Shown here in pieces: positions 8,800 through 16,891 of a stretch of DNA of 43,252 nt; within the stretch, counting starts at the first letter, position 1; each line of letters opens with the position of its first letter. This DNA is from Vibrio sp. 10N.261.55.A7. Its GTDB lineage: Bacteria; Pseudomonadota; Gammaproteobacteria; Enterobacterales; Vibrionaceae. The notes under the pieces are model-generated. The model was given only the letters and a program-made list of their open reading frames with translations. It searched no databases and was not told where the DNA came from. Where the stretch lies: positions 1-43,252 of the forward strand of contig NZ_MCWZ01000001.1 in the NCBI RefSeq assembly GCF_002877365.1, read 5' to 3'. The translations under genes were made by a program, and so were the position numbers.

Positions 8800-8949
8800 A
8801 ATTTTTCTTATAAACTGAGGCTACATGGGGCTTAGCACGTCGATAGGGTAAAACTATCGATAAAATAGGCCAAATCCATTTAGTAAAATCAAGAAATTAG
8901 ACAACAATTACCTTATACGCAATAAAATTTGTAGCTTAAGGAGTAAGTT

Positions 8950-9366
8950 ATGGAATCACAAAGAGTAAAAGACTATATGACGCTTCAGGCTGTGACATTT
9001 AAACCTGAGATGTCATTGAGTATCGCCTTACAAAAGGTGATGAAGTGTACGCATCTTGGTGGGCCTGTAATCGACGACCAAGAGAGAGTGATAGGGTTTC
9101 TATCTGAACAAGACTTACTCGATAAGCTAGTCAAAGTGAGTTACTTCTGCCAAGACACGCATTTAGTGAGTGACTGCATGCACAAAGAGGTTCTCTCTGT
9201 GTCTCCAAACACGACGATTATTGAGATGGCCGACATGATGAGAGTTGGAAAACCGAAAGTCTACCCAGTTGTTGATAACGATAAACTGGTTGGAATCATC
9301 AGTCGACGTGATGTATTAAGAGCGATTGGTAAGAGTATTGATGATTGCTTTAAACATCCGGTGTGA
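8950..9366 (+). CDS. CBS-domain pair protein
   Basis: A 138-residue cytoplasmic protein made only of two CBS domains. The first covers about residues 8-65 (VKDYMTLQAVTFKPEMSL...GGPVIDDQERVIGFLSEQDLL). The second covers 75-130 (VSDCMHKEVLSVSPNTTI...VYPVVDNDKLVGIISRRDVLRAI). CBS pairs bind adenine nucleotides and act as regulatory modules; free-standing ones usually have unknown partners. AAGGAG lies just upstream of the ATG and a terminator follows, so it is a single-gene unit. Nothing nearby identifies its target. Confidence 0.88.
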   Translation: MESQRVKDYMTLQAVTFKPEMSLSIALQKVMKCTHLGGPVIDDQERVIGFLSEQDLLDKLVKVSYFCQDTHLVSDCMHKEVLSVSPNTTIIEMADMMRVGKPKVYPVVDNDKLVGIISRRDVLRAIGKSIDDCFKHPV

Positions 9367-9402
9367 TAGTTTGACCGCTTCATGCTGATAAGTAACAAAA
9401 TG

Positions 9403-9426
9403 AAGGCGCATGTGATGCGCCTTTTC
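9403..9426 (+). terminator. Terminator after the CBS-domain gene
   Basis: Perfect stem AAGGCGCAT (9403-9411) / ATGCGCCTT (9415-9423) with loop GTG, followed by TTTTC. It ends 18 bases before the MATE gene start. Confidence 0.85.
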
Positions 9427-9444
9427 TTGTTTTAGGAGAATTCA

Positions 9445-10920
9445 ATGCCCAATCCGACCGCTAAATTTGTTCAAGGTTCTACAATGCGACATATTTTGGT
9501 CATGTCTGGTGCGGGTTCGGTAGGGTTGATGGCGCTTTTCGTCGTCGACTTACTCGATATGTTGTTTATCAGTATGCTTGGTCAGGTCGAACTGGCCGCT
9601 GCTGTTGGGTTTGCTGGAAGCTTGGTGTTCTTCTCAACCTCTATTTCCATTGGTACATCCATTGCCATGGGTGCACTGGTATCAAAAGCAATAGGCTCAA
9701 AAAATCGTGACAGTGCACGCCAGCTAAGCGCCAGTATCATGACAACCGCTTTTTTAATCAGCTCGGTTGTCTGCGCTTTGATGTACATTTATATTCCCGA
9801 GTTACTGGCCTTAATTGGTGCCCAAGGTCTGGCGGCTGAAAAAGCGCAAGCCTATCTTCAAATCATTTTACCAAGTGGGCCTGTGATTGCGTTAGCGATG
9901 GCAGCAGGGGCAGGTTTGCGTTCTGCTGGTGATGCTAAGCGTTCAATGTGGGCGACATTGTCTGGCGGGATTGTGAACGCCGTTCTTGACCCGTTATTTA
10001 TCTTTGGTTTCGGTTGGAATGTTGAAGGCGCGGCGTTGGCTTCTGTTTTCGCTCGCTTTACCGTGTTGTTTTTCTCTCTTTACCCGCTCATCAAGGTTCA
10101 TAACTTAGTCGCGAGACCTTCTTTGATTCAATGGCAGCGTAATTTAAAAGTGATTCTCGCCATCGCTATCCCAGCCATTATTACAAACATTGCAACCCCG
10201 GTGGGTAATGCCATTGTTACGGCCGCTATTGCCCAATTTGGTGAGAACTTTGTTGCCGGTTACGCAGTGATTGGGCGATTGATTCCTGTTTGTTTTGCGG
10301 TGATTTTCGCGCTTTCAGGTGCTGTGGGACCGATTATTGGGCAAAACTTTGGTGCGGAACGTTTTGATCGAGTGAAAGAGACACTCACGAACTCTCTTAT
10401 TGTGACAACAACGTACACTCTTATCGTGTGTATTTTACTTTACTTCGCTCAAGACCTGATTGTGGGTATGTTCAGCTTAGAGGGGGATGCCGCCATTATT
10501 GTCGCCGCTTTCTGTACCTACGTGGCCATCAGTTTTGTCTTTAATGGTACGCTCTTTGTGGCCAATACCTCGTTCAATAACTTGGGTAAACCTCTTTATT
10601 CAACCGCACTCAATCTTGGTAAAGCCACGATCGGTACACTGCCGTTCGTATACTTTGGTGCATTATGGTTTGGGGCTCTCGGGGTTCTGTACGGGCAGGC
10701 CGTCGGTACGATTGTATTCGGCATTATTGCCATCGTGATGCTGCGAAAACACATTTCCAGCATGATGGAAGGACAAGAGCCAGAAGTGGATGAGGAATCT
10801 TCTTTTACCAGCGTCAATACCCAACCATTTTGTAGTCACGATGCAGTACTGATTGATGATGCGATTATTGATGAGGAAATTATTGAAGCTATTCAGTCGG
10901 ACAAATCCAAAGAAAAATAG
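9445..10920 (+). CDS. MATE-family multidrug/cation efflux transporter
   Basis: Inner-membrane exporter of the MATE family, which couples Na+ or H+ influx to export of cationic drugs or metabolites. The 491-residue protein has about twelve hydrophobic segments in two six-helix repeats; GAVGPIIGQNFGAERFDRVKE is typical of the family. It is longer than most MATE proteins: after the last helix (ending near residue 433) there is an acidic cytoplasmic tail of about 50 residues with DDAIIDEEIIEAIQ. TAGGAG precedes the ATG. It lies just upstream of the zntA promoter. The substrate cannot be told from sequence. Confidence 0.9.
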   Translation: MPNPTAKFVQGSTMRHILVMSGAGSVGLMALFVVDLLDMLFISMLGQVELAAAVGFAGSLVFFSTSISIGTSIAMGALVSKAIGSKNRDSARQLSASIMTTAFLISSVVCALMYIYIPELLALIGAQGLAAEKAQAYLQIILPSGPVIALAMAAGAGLRSAGDAKRSMWATLSGGIVNAVLDPLFIFGFGWNVEGAALASVFARFTVLFFSLYPLIKVHNLVARPSLIQWQRNLKVILAIAIPAIITNIATPVGNAIVTAAIAQFGENFVAGYAVIGRLIPVCFAVIFALSGAVGPIIGQNFGAERFDRVKETLTNSLIVTTTYTLIVCILLYFAQDLIVGMFSLEGDAAIIVAAFCTYVAISFVFNGTLFVANTSFNNLGKPLYSTALNLGKATIGTLPFVYFGALWFGALGVLYGQAVGTIVFGIIAIVMLRKHISSMMEGQEPEVDEESSFTSVNTQPFCSHDAVLIDDAIIDEEIIEAIQSDKSKEK

Positions 10921-10929
10921 AAATTTCGT

Positions 10930-10961
10930 TTGACCTTGGAGTAGGCTCAAAGGTTTACACT
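10930..10961 (+). promoter_or_regulatory. MerR/ZntR-type promoter-operator of zntA
   Basis: -35 TTGACC (10930-10935) and -10 TACACT (10956-10961) are separated by an over-long 20-base spacer, the hallmark of MerR-family promoters. The spacer holds a 22-base dyad with arms ACCTTGGAG (10933-10941) and CTCAAAGGT (10946-10954), which agree at 8 of 9 positions. E. coli ZntR uses the same geometry. No zntR gene is in the window. Confidence 0.85.
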
Positions 10962-11010
10962 CACTATAAACCGATATCATTCTTTGAATATGGATTATGG
11001 AGAGAACCTT

Positions 11011-13362
11011 ATGTGCACAAAACACGCGGCTTGCCGCTCAAACAAGCTTGTATCAACCTCAGCATCCAACAGTTCTTGTGGTAGCCCTAAGATAATGTCT
11101 ATTCAGCAAGCCACCTCGTCAGCGTCTGAATCAACCTGCTGCAGCACGGACTCTTGTGGCAGTAGCGTTAGCGCAAGCAGTGATGAGGAAGGTGAGTCCA
11201 GTGCCTCTTCAGCGGACTCAACATTAAAAAATGAAACCCTGACCCCGTCTCAAGCCCCCCTCAGTCAAAGCTGGAAGATAGAAGGCATGGACTGCCCTTC
11301 GTGTGCCAGAAAAGTAGAAACCGCGGTCAATAAAATTGAAGGGATTACGGAATCGAAAGTCCTTTTTGCGACTGAAAAACTCGTCGCTAAGTTTGAAGAC
11401 CCCTCTATTGTCGACAGCATTGAACAAGCCATCATCACTGCGGGTTTTACCTTCAGTACTCCGAACAATAAAACGAAGCCTGAGCCTCAATCGGGTTGGC
11501 AGTCAGTTTTAAAACAAAATTCCAAAATCATCGCGATTGCGCTTGCTATGCTTGTTGCTGCGGTGCTCAAACCAACCTTCCCATTGGTGAGTGAATGGCT
11601 ATTCGTTCTGACCTGCTTAGCAGGCTTACTCCCGATCAGTAAAAAAGCGTTTCAGCTTGCGAAATCTGGCACCCCATTCTCTATAGAGACCTTAATGAGT
11701 GTCGCCGCTCTAGGTGCTTTATATCTTGGCGAGTCCGTCGAAGCGGCAATGGTATTGCTGCTATTTCTTATTGGTGAGCGCTTGGAAGCGTTTGCAGCTT
11801 CGAGAGCAAGAAGCGGTGTTCAAGCTCTAATGGCGCTTGTCCCTGAAACCGCGATTAAAATTGTTGACGGTCAGCGTGTCGATGTTTCAGCCAATGAATT
11901 GACCCCTGGTGACGTGATTGAAGTGTCTCCGGGCGCTCGGCTTCCCGCGGATGGAACGCTTCAAGATGCAGTGGCTAGCTTTGACGAGAGCGCGTTAACG
12001 GGGGAATCGATTCCTGTCGAACGCTACCGTGGAGACGCTGTTATGGCAGGAGCCGTGGTGGCGGATCGGGTCGTTCGGTTTACCATTACCTCAAAGCAAG
12101 GCGAAAATGCGATTGACCGAATCCTGCATCTCATTGAAGAGGCCGAATCTCGTAAAGCGCCGCTAGAACGTTTCTTAGATAAATTTAGCCGCTGGTATAC
12201 ACCGCTCATGATGCTTGTTTCGTTAGCCGTGATAACGATGCCTCCGCTACTTTTCTCACAACCTTGGGAAACATGGATCTATCGAGGCTTGGCTTTACTG
12301 TTGATTGCGTGTCCTTGCGCGTTGGTGATATCGACGCCTGCGGCTATCACGTCCGGCTTGGCGGCTGGAGCGCGTCGCGGGGCTTTGATTAAAGGCGGTG
12401 CGGCACTAGAGCAATTAGGTCGAATCGAAACGGTCGCCTTTGATAAAACGGGCACTTTGACCAAAGGTAAGCCTGAAGTAACCGACGTCGTGAGTTTTAA
12501 CCAGTGGCAGGAATCATCACTTCTTGAAGTGGTTGGTGCTATTGAAGTGGGATCCAGTCATCCTCTTGCGGTCTCACTGATTAAGAAAACCGAAGCGCTT
12601 GGCATTTCATTACCCAGTGCCACAGACAAACAAGCCTTAATAGGCAGCGGTGTTAAGGGAACAGTGTCAGGGGTTAGGTATCAGGTTAGCGCCCCAAGTA
12701 AAATTAACATACCTCTTGAACCGAGCGTTCTAAGTACTATTGACAAGCTTGAAGGCGAGGGGAAAACAGTCGTCGTGGCTTTAAAAGAGGAAGCAGAGTG
12801 CATAGGGGTCATTGCCTGGCAAGACACGCTCAGAGAGGATGCGAAACAAGCCGTCAAGGCGCTGAAAGCACTCGGTATTGATGCTGTGATGTTAACGGGG
12901 GATAACCCGCGCAGTGCTTCGGCGATCAGTGCGTTAATTGATATCGATTTCAAAGCCAGCTTACTACCAAAAGACAAAGTTAATTATGTTGAGCAGTTAT
13001 CACAAAATGCGACGGTTGCGATGATTGGTGATGGCATTAACGATGCACCGGCAATGAAAGCGGCGAGCATTGGAATCGCGATGGGCGGCGGTACGGATGT
13101 GGCACTTGAAACAGCCGATGCGGCGATCACCCATAACCGTCTGGTGGAGCTATCAGGCATGATTGAGTTGTCGCGCGCGACATTAACCAATATCAGGCAA
13201 AACGTGTTTTTAGCGTTAGGTTTGAAGTCAGTATTTCTGGTTACGAGTTTACTCGGCGTGACGGGTTTGTGGGTGGCCGTGTTGGCCGACAGTGGTGCGA
13301 CAGCGTTAGTGACTCTAAATGCATTACGATTGCTAAAATTCAAACCTAAATATAGCGATTGA
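11011..13362 (+). CDS. zntA: Zn/Cd/Pb-exporting P-type ATPase ZntA
   Basis: Inner-membrane P1B-type ATPase that expels zinc, cadmium and lead. From ATG 11011 (783 residues; GGAGAG at 10999-11004) it has a long N-terminal Ser/Cys-rich region (about 1-80, with CC and C-x3-C-type clusters). A heavy-metal-associated domain follows with MDCPSCARKVE. The transmembrane core has ACPCALV in helix 6, the ion-binding CPC. Catalytic motifs are TGES, DKTGTLT with the phosphorylated Asp, SSHPLA (the HP motif), and GDGINDAPA. CPC together with the HMA domain places it with the Zn/Cd/Pb group rather than copper pumps, and the ZntR-type promoter agrees. Longer starts at 10984 or 10990 are less likely. Confidence 0.94.
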   Translation: MCTKHAACRSNKLVSTSASNSSCGSPKIMSIQQATSSASESTCCSTDSCGSSVSASSDEEGESSASSADSTLKNETLTPSQAPLSQSWKIEGMDCPSCARKVETAVNKIEGITESKVLFATEKLVAKFEDPSIVDSIEQAIITAGFTFSTPNNKTKPEPQSGWQSVLKQNSKIIAIALAMLVAAVLKPTFPLVSEWLFVLTCLAGLLPISKKAFQLAKSGTPFSIETLMSVAALGALYLGESVEAAMVLLLFLIGERLEAFAASRARSGVQALMALVPETAIKIVDGQRVDVSANELTPGDVIEVSPGARLPADGTLQDAVASFDESALTGESIPVERYRGDAVMAGAVVADRVVRFTITSKQGENAIDRILHLIEEAESRKAPLERFLDKFSRWYTPLMMLVSLAVITMPPLLFSQPWETWIYRGLALLLIACPCALVISTPAAITSGLAAGARRGALIKGGAALEQLGRIETVAFDKTGTLTKGKPEVTDVVSFNQWQESSLLEVVGAIEVGSSHPLAVSLIKKTEALGISLPSATDKQALIGSGVKGTVSGVRYQVSAPSKINIPLEPSVLSTIDKLEGEGKTVVVALKEEAECIGVIAWQDTLREDAKQAVKALKALGIDAVMLTGDNPRSASAISALIDIDFKASLLPKDKVNYVEQLSQNATVAMIGDGINDAPAMKAASIGIAMGGGTDVALETADAAITHNRLVELSGMIELSRATLTNIRQNVFLALGLKSVFLVTSLLGVTGLWVAVLADSGATALVTLNALRLLKFKPKYSD

Positions 13363-13672
13363 GAGCTCTGAATTGTGTATTAATCCATCAGGATGCTTCT
13401 TAAAATGCGCTATGGTTAATGGGGCTTGAATAACTGCTTTGTTCGAAGTAAGTATCAAGTTTGTGCAATCAATTGTTATTGAGTCTTGATAAAGTGTGAT
13501 GCCAATCGGTTTTGTGTGAAATACAATGTCATTGACCCATCACCAGTGTGAACTTGGTCACTCTTTGTTGTGGTCAGGTTGGTTACAGTGACTCGGTAAT
13601 GAATGACTTAATATTTCGCCAATTTATATGACGAATCAACCAAAGCTGTACAAGCTATTAAAGGAGTGACTT
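13363..13672. other. Intergenic control region of udp
   Basis: A 310-base gene-free stretch between zntA and udp. Its one clear element is a CRP-type site at 13547-13562. AAAGGAG about seven bases before the udp ATG is the ribosome-binding site. No obvious terminator for zntA was found. Confidence 0.6.
13547..13562. promoter_or_regulatory. CRP-type binding site upstream of udp
   Basis: TGTGA-ACTTGG-TCACT matches the CRP consensus TGTGA-N6-TCACA with one mismatch. udp is controlled by cAMP-CRP and CytR in E. coli, so a CRP site here is expected. It lies 111 bases before the start codon. Confidence 0.7.
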
Positions 13673-14431
13673 ATGTCTCAAGCTGTTTTTCACCTAGGTA
13701 TCACTGAAGCTGATTTAGAAGGCGCAACGCTTGCGATCATTCCTGGTGATCCCGCACGTGTTCAAAAAATTGCAGAAGAGATGGAGAACCCTGTTTTTCT
13801 AGCAAGTCATCGCGAATACACGCTTTACCGCGCTGAGTTAGATGGTAAACCGGTCGTTGTTTGTTCAACGGGTATCGGTGGTCCTTCAACTTCTATCGCG
13901 GTAGAAGAGCTTGCGCAACTTGGTGTACGCACATTCCTACGTGTGGGTACAACAGGTGCGATTCAGCCACACGTTAATGTTGGCGACATGATTGTATCAA
14001 CGGGTTCGGTTCGTTTAGACGGTGCAAGCCTGCACTTTGCTCCTATGGAGTTCCCTGCTGTGGCTGACTTTGAAGTGGCAACAGCGATGAAAGCGGCCGT
14101 TGAAGAGGCTGGCGCGAATGTTCATATGGGTGTGACGGCGTCTAGCGATACCTTCTACCCTGGTCAAGAGCGTTACGATACCTTCTCTGGCCGTGTTGTT
14201 AAGCGATTCCAAGGCTCTATGCAAGAATGGCAAGACATGGGTGTTTTGAACTTTGAAATGGAATCAGCAACACTACTGACTATGTGTGCAAGTTCGGGTC
14301 TGAAAGCAGGTTGTGTTGCGGGTGTAATCATTAACCGTACTCAAAAAGAGACGCCAGATCACGACACACTAAAAGTGACAGAGGCTCGTTCAATCAAGGT
14401 AGTTGTTGAAGCCGCGCGTAAAATGCTTTAA
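13673..14431 (+). CDS. udp: Uridine phosphorylase
   Basis: Cytoplasmic nucleoside phosphorylase that splits uridine into uracil and ribose-1-phosphate for pyrimidine salvage. The 252-residue length is typical of the E. coli type. Motifs are the phosphate loop [30 protein letters not shown] with the family signature, and the substrate-binding [15 protein letters not shown]-type site lies upstream and a strong terminator follows, so it is a single-gene unit. Confidence 0.97.
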   Translation: MSQAVFHLGITEADLEGATLAIIPGDPARVQKIAEEMENPVFLASHREYTLYRAELDGKPVVVCSTGIGGPSTSIAVEELAQLGVRTFLRVGTTGAIQPHVNVGDMIVSTGSVRLDGASLHFAPMEFPAVADFEVATAMKAAVEEAGANVHMGVTASSDTFYPGQERYDTFSGRVVKRFQGSMQEWQDMGVLNFEMESATLLTMCASSGLKAGCVAGVIINRTQKETPDHDTLKVTEARSIKVVVEAARKML

Positions 14432-14453
14432 CACTTAACGACTTCAAAAATAG

Positions 14454-14484
14454 AAGCCGCCTAGAAATCCTAGGCGGCTTTTTT
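14454..14484 (+). terminator. Terminator of udp
   Basis: Perfect 11-base stem AAGCCGCCTAG (14454-14464) / CTAGGCGGCTT (14470-14480), loop AAATC, then six T. Confidence 0.93.
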
Positions 14485-14630
14485 GTGTGTGTTAGTTAAC
14501 AAGGGATTAGTTAACAGGGTATTGGTTTACAGAGCATCCGTTTGCTCTGCACCGTTCACTCGCCGGCTGTCTCGTTAGTCATTAGTACATTTAGCAAGTA
14601 AGCCAATTGTGCGGTTGATAACCAAGCCAT

Positions 14631-15443
14631 TTAATTTGTAACTGTATTAGGTAATGGCTGATAGAGCTGCTTAGCGACCTTGGAAAGCACATGGTCATAC
14701 GCGAGAGCGATCAATAGTGAAACATCGCTGGTGAGTTGATAAAGCTCTTCTTCAGTCATGCGTTTATTTTGATGCCTACCCAACGCCTCAAGCTGCTGCA
14801 TTGAACCTTCTCCCTTAGGCGAACCAAGAATGAGTGAATTGATCATTGAGAGCTGATTGAGTTTTGCACTCATTTTCTGGCAATAATGACGGATTCTGAC
14901 ATGGCCATTTGGGCGGTGATAATCTTGAATGACGACTCTTAATTGAGTTAAAGCCTCCATACTGTCAAATATCAGCTGCCAATGAGTGTGGTATGTATTG
15001 CTGATATCATCACAGCCTGAATCACTTAGCCATGTGATAGCGATTTCATCCATTAGAAACAAGCAGTGGCGAATATTTTTGCCGTGTACGATTTGATTAC
15101 GGGAGGTGGAATAGCACTGCCAGTTGTCGTGCATAGATTTGAGGTTGCGTTGGAAAACTCGGTACATGGGTTTGTTTTGATGATCAACATTGCGTATCAA
15201 CTGACTCGACTTGAGCGTTAACTTGTCATAGATCCCATCAATGGCTTTGTTCGTACAGATTTGATGAGTACAGCTTAGAACGTGGTGCGTGTGCATTCTA
15301 TGCTGTCTACAAAGCAAAAGTATCTCGCGGAGCACGACAAGGCTGTCAAAATTCTGTTTTAATGAAGTGCGTTTCTGCTTGGACAGATACGACAGTGTTA
15401 GAATGGTAGACATCGCGATAAGAATCGAAATAAATATAAACAT
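14631..15443 (-). CDS. Membrane-anchored helical protein of unknown function (copy A; possibly NIT-like)
   Basis: A 270-residue protein I cannot assign. It has one N-terminal membrane helix (residues 2-20), then about 250 residues that look all-helical and probably cytoplasmic (SKQKR follows the helix). It is a paralogue of the gene at 20120-20944. The two align without gaps over about residues 88-209, sharing NKPxYR, RNQIxHGxxIRHC, DEIxxxWL, YHTxWQ and DSMEALTQLR; the C-termini share ELYxLTSDxS and LYxPLP. The pattern faintly recalls the nitrate/nitrite-sensing (NIT) helical domain, with an LLCRQHR segment where NIT has its ERG motif; this is only a suggestion. There is no output domain. GAAGGAAG precedes the ATG. 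It diverges from the RND operon across 260 bases. Confidence 0.75.
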   Translation of the reverse strand: MFIFISILIAMSTILTLSYLSKQKRTSLKQNFDSLVVLREILLLCRQHRMHTHHVLSCTHQICTNKAIDGIYDKLTLKSSQLIRNVDHQNKPMYRVFQRNLKSMHDNWQCYSTSRNQIVHGKNIRHCLFLMDEIAITWLSDSGCDDISNTYHTHWQLIFDSMEALTQLRVVIQDYHRPNGHVRIRHYCQKMSAKLNQLSMINSLILGSPKGEGSMQQLEALGRHQNKRMTEEELYQLTSDVSLLIALAYDHVLSKVAKQLYQPLPNTVTN

Positions 15444-15703
15444 ACCTAACTTCCTTCAAAGTAACACTTAAGAGGTAAAGCAGGTATAGTGCCAGATTTT
15501 AAGCTTCATCATTTCAATGGGTTGTGAATTTTCTGTTCATTTCGACGACTCAATTTAGGGCAATACTCCCCTTTTTGGTGTTTTACGTCATCATTTGTAA
15601 TGGTTTTCCTCTCTGAATGGTGGAACTAATGACTTCTAGCAATGTCTTTGTCGCTAGTATCTGAAAAAATTGACCAAATTTAAACCTCCTTTATGCATTC
15701 GAG

Positions 15704-16891
15704 ATGTCCATGAACATGAAAATGATCGCCAGAAGATCCGCTCCACTTGTCATTTTAGGCTTGTTTTTTATTGCATCTAAATTGTTGATTGCCAGTAAGG
15801 AAGAGCCAGAGCAAGTCGCCATTGAACCGACCATCTTACGTGTTGAAGTGCTTGAAGCTGAACCTAAAATGATGACGTTCCACATCGAATCCTATGGCTT
15901 TGTGGAGCCCAAATATCAGTCGAAAGTCGTGAGCGAAGTTTCGGGTCGAATCATTAGTTTATCACCCGATTTATTGGTGGGGGGGCTTGTTAAGAAAGGG
16001 CAGGTCCTGGCTCGTATTGACCCATCGGATTATGAGGCAGACCATGAACAAGCGAAGGCTTCATTGGCTCAAGCAAAAGCACTGCTAGAAGAAGAGCTGG
16101 CTAGGGCTGAAGTGGCTAAGCGCGATTGGGCACACGTTGGAAAAGGGGAAGCGCCAAAGCTCGGGTTGAGAGAGCCGCAGGTGAAACGTGAACTTGCGAA
16201 TGTAAAGTTTGCTCAGGCTGCGGTGAAACGCTCGGCGCGTAACGTGCAGCGCACAGTGGTTAGAGCCCCTTTTGATGGCTTGATCAGTGAACGTCATGCC
16301 AGTTTAGGCGACTACCTCACCATCGGTGCGCCAATCACCGATATCTACGATACCCACAAAGATCAGGTGTCATTACCCATTGTCAATAATGATCTCGCGT
16401 ATCTTCCAATCGATGATGACGTCTCTTTATTGAGTACTTTACAGGTTCGTTATGCTGGGCAGGCCTTTGACTACCCAGCCCTGATCGCCAGAAGCGAACG
16501 CGTCATTGATCGTAACTCACGTATGTTTAACCTGATTGCTGAAATTGACGACCCCTACTGTTTAGCGGGTGAGCGCTGCGAATCCCCCTCGTTGAAGTTT
16601 GGCAGTTATGTCACAGCAAAGATTGAGGCGGAAACCGTTGAAGACATTGTTGTATTGCCAAGAAACCTAGTCAGAAATGGGGAAGCTTTTGTCGTTAATT
16701 CCGAAGGCAAATTGGAGCCTCGTCAGGTCAACATTATTCGTCAAGATGAAGCGTTCGCGTACATACAAGCAAGCTTTGTCGCAGGAGAACGTATCTCCTT
16801 AACTCCCGTGAGCCAATACAGTGGCGATCAGGCGGTCACCATCATTGGTTCGCAGAATCACCTAGGTTCAGAGGAGAGCTTGGATGAGTAA
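15704..16891 (+). CDS. RND efflux periplasmic adaptor subunit
   Basis: Membrane-fusion protein linking an RND pump to an outer-membrane channel. The 395-residue protein starts with an uncleaved-looking hydrophobic anchor (residues 10-28) and has no lipobox cysteine. A biotinyl-lipoyl half-motif follows (VVSEVSGRIISLSPDLLVGGLVKKGQVLARIDPSDY), then an alpha-helical hairpin rich in Ala/Glu/Lys (about 110-180). The second lipoyl half is VVRAPFDGLISERHASLGDYLTIGAPITDI. The start could also be ATG 15710, as ribosome-binding signals are weak. The stop overlaps the pump gene by eight bases, so the two are one operon. No outer-membrane channel gene is linked; a TolC-type protein elsewhere is probably used. 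Confidence 0.9.
   Translation: MSMNMKMIARRSAPLVILGLFFIASKLLIASKEEPEQVAIEPTILRVEVLEAEPKMMTFHIESYGFVEPKYQSKVVSEVSGRIISLSPDLLVGGLVKKGQVLARIDPSDYEADHEQAKASLAQAKALLEEELARAEVAKRDWAHVGKGEAPKLGLREPQVKRELANVKFAQAAVKRSARNVQRTVVRAPFDGLISERHASLGDYLTIGAPITDIYDTHKDQVSLPIVNNDLAYLPIDDDVSLLSTLQVRYAGQAFDYPALIARSERVIDRNSRMFNLIAEIDDPYCLAGERCESPSLKFGSYVTAKIEAETVEDIVVLPRNLVRNGEAFVVNSEGKLEPRQVNIIRQDEAFAYIQASFVAGERISLTPVSQYSGDQAVTIIGSQNHLGSEESLDE

Noticed and set aside
8836..8862. Small inverted repeat CGATAG...CTATCG before the CBS gene
   Set aside because: Six-base arms around an AT-rich loop are within chance expectation, and no regulator or promoter layout fits.
10663..11025. A 120-codon minus-strand frame spanning the MATE 3' end and zntA promoter
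   Set aside because: It overlaps the MATE gene antisense and the well-supported zntA promoter, and encodes nothing recognisable.
13515..13525. Second CRP-like half-site (TGTGA followed by AATACAATGTCA) upstream of udp
   Set aside because: Only one half matches the consensus; the other half is poor, so it is not listed as a site.
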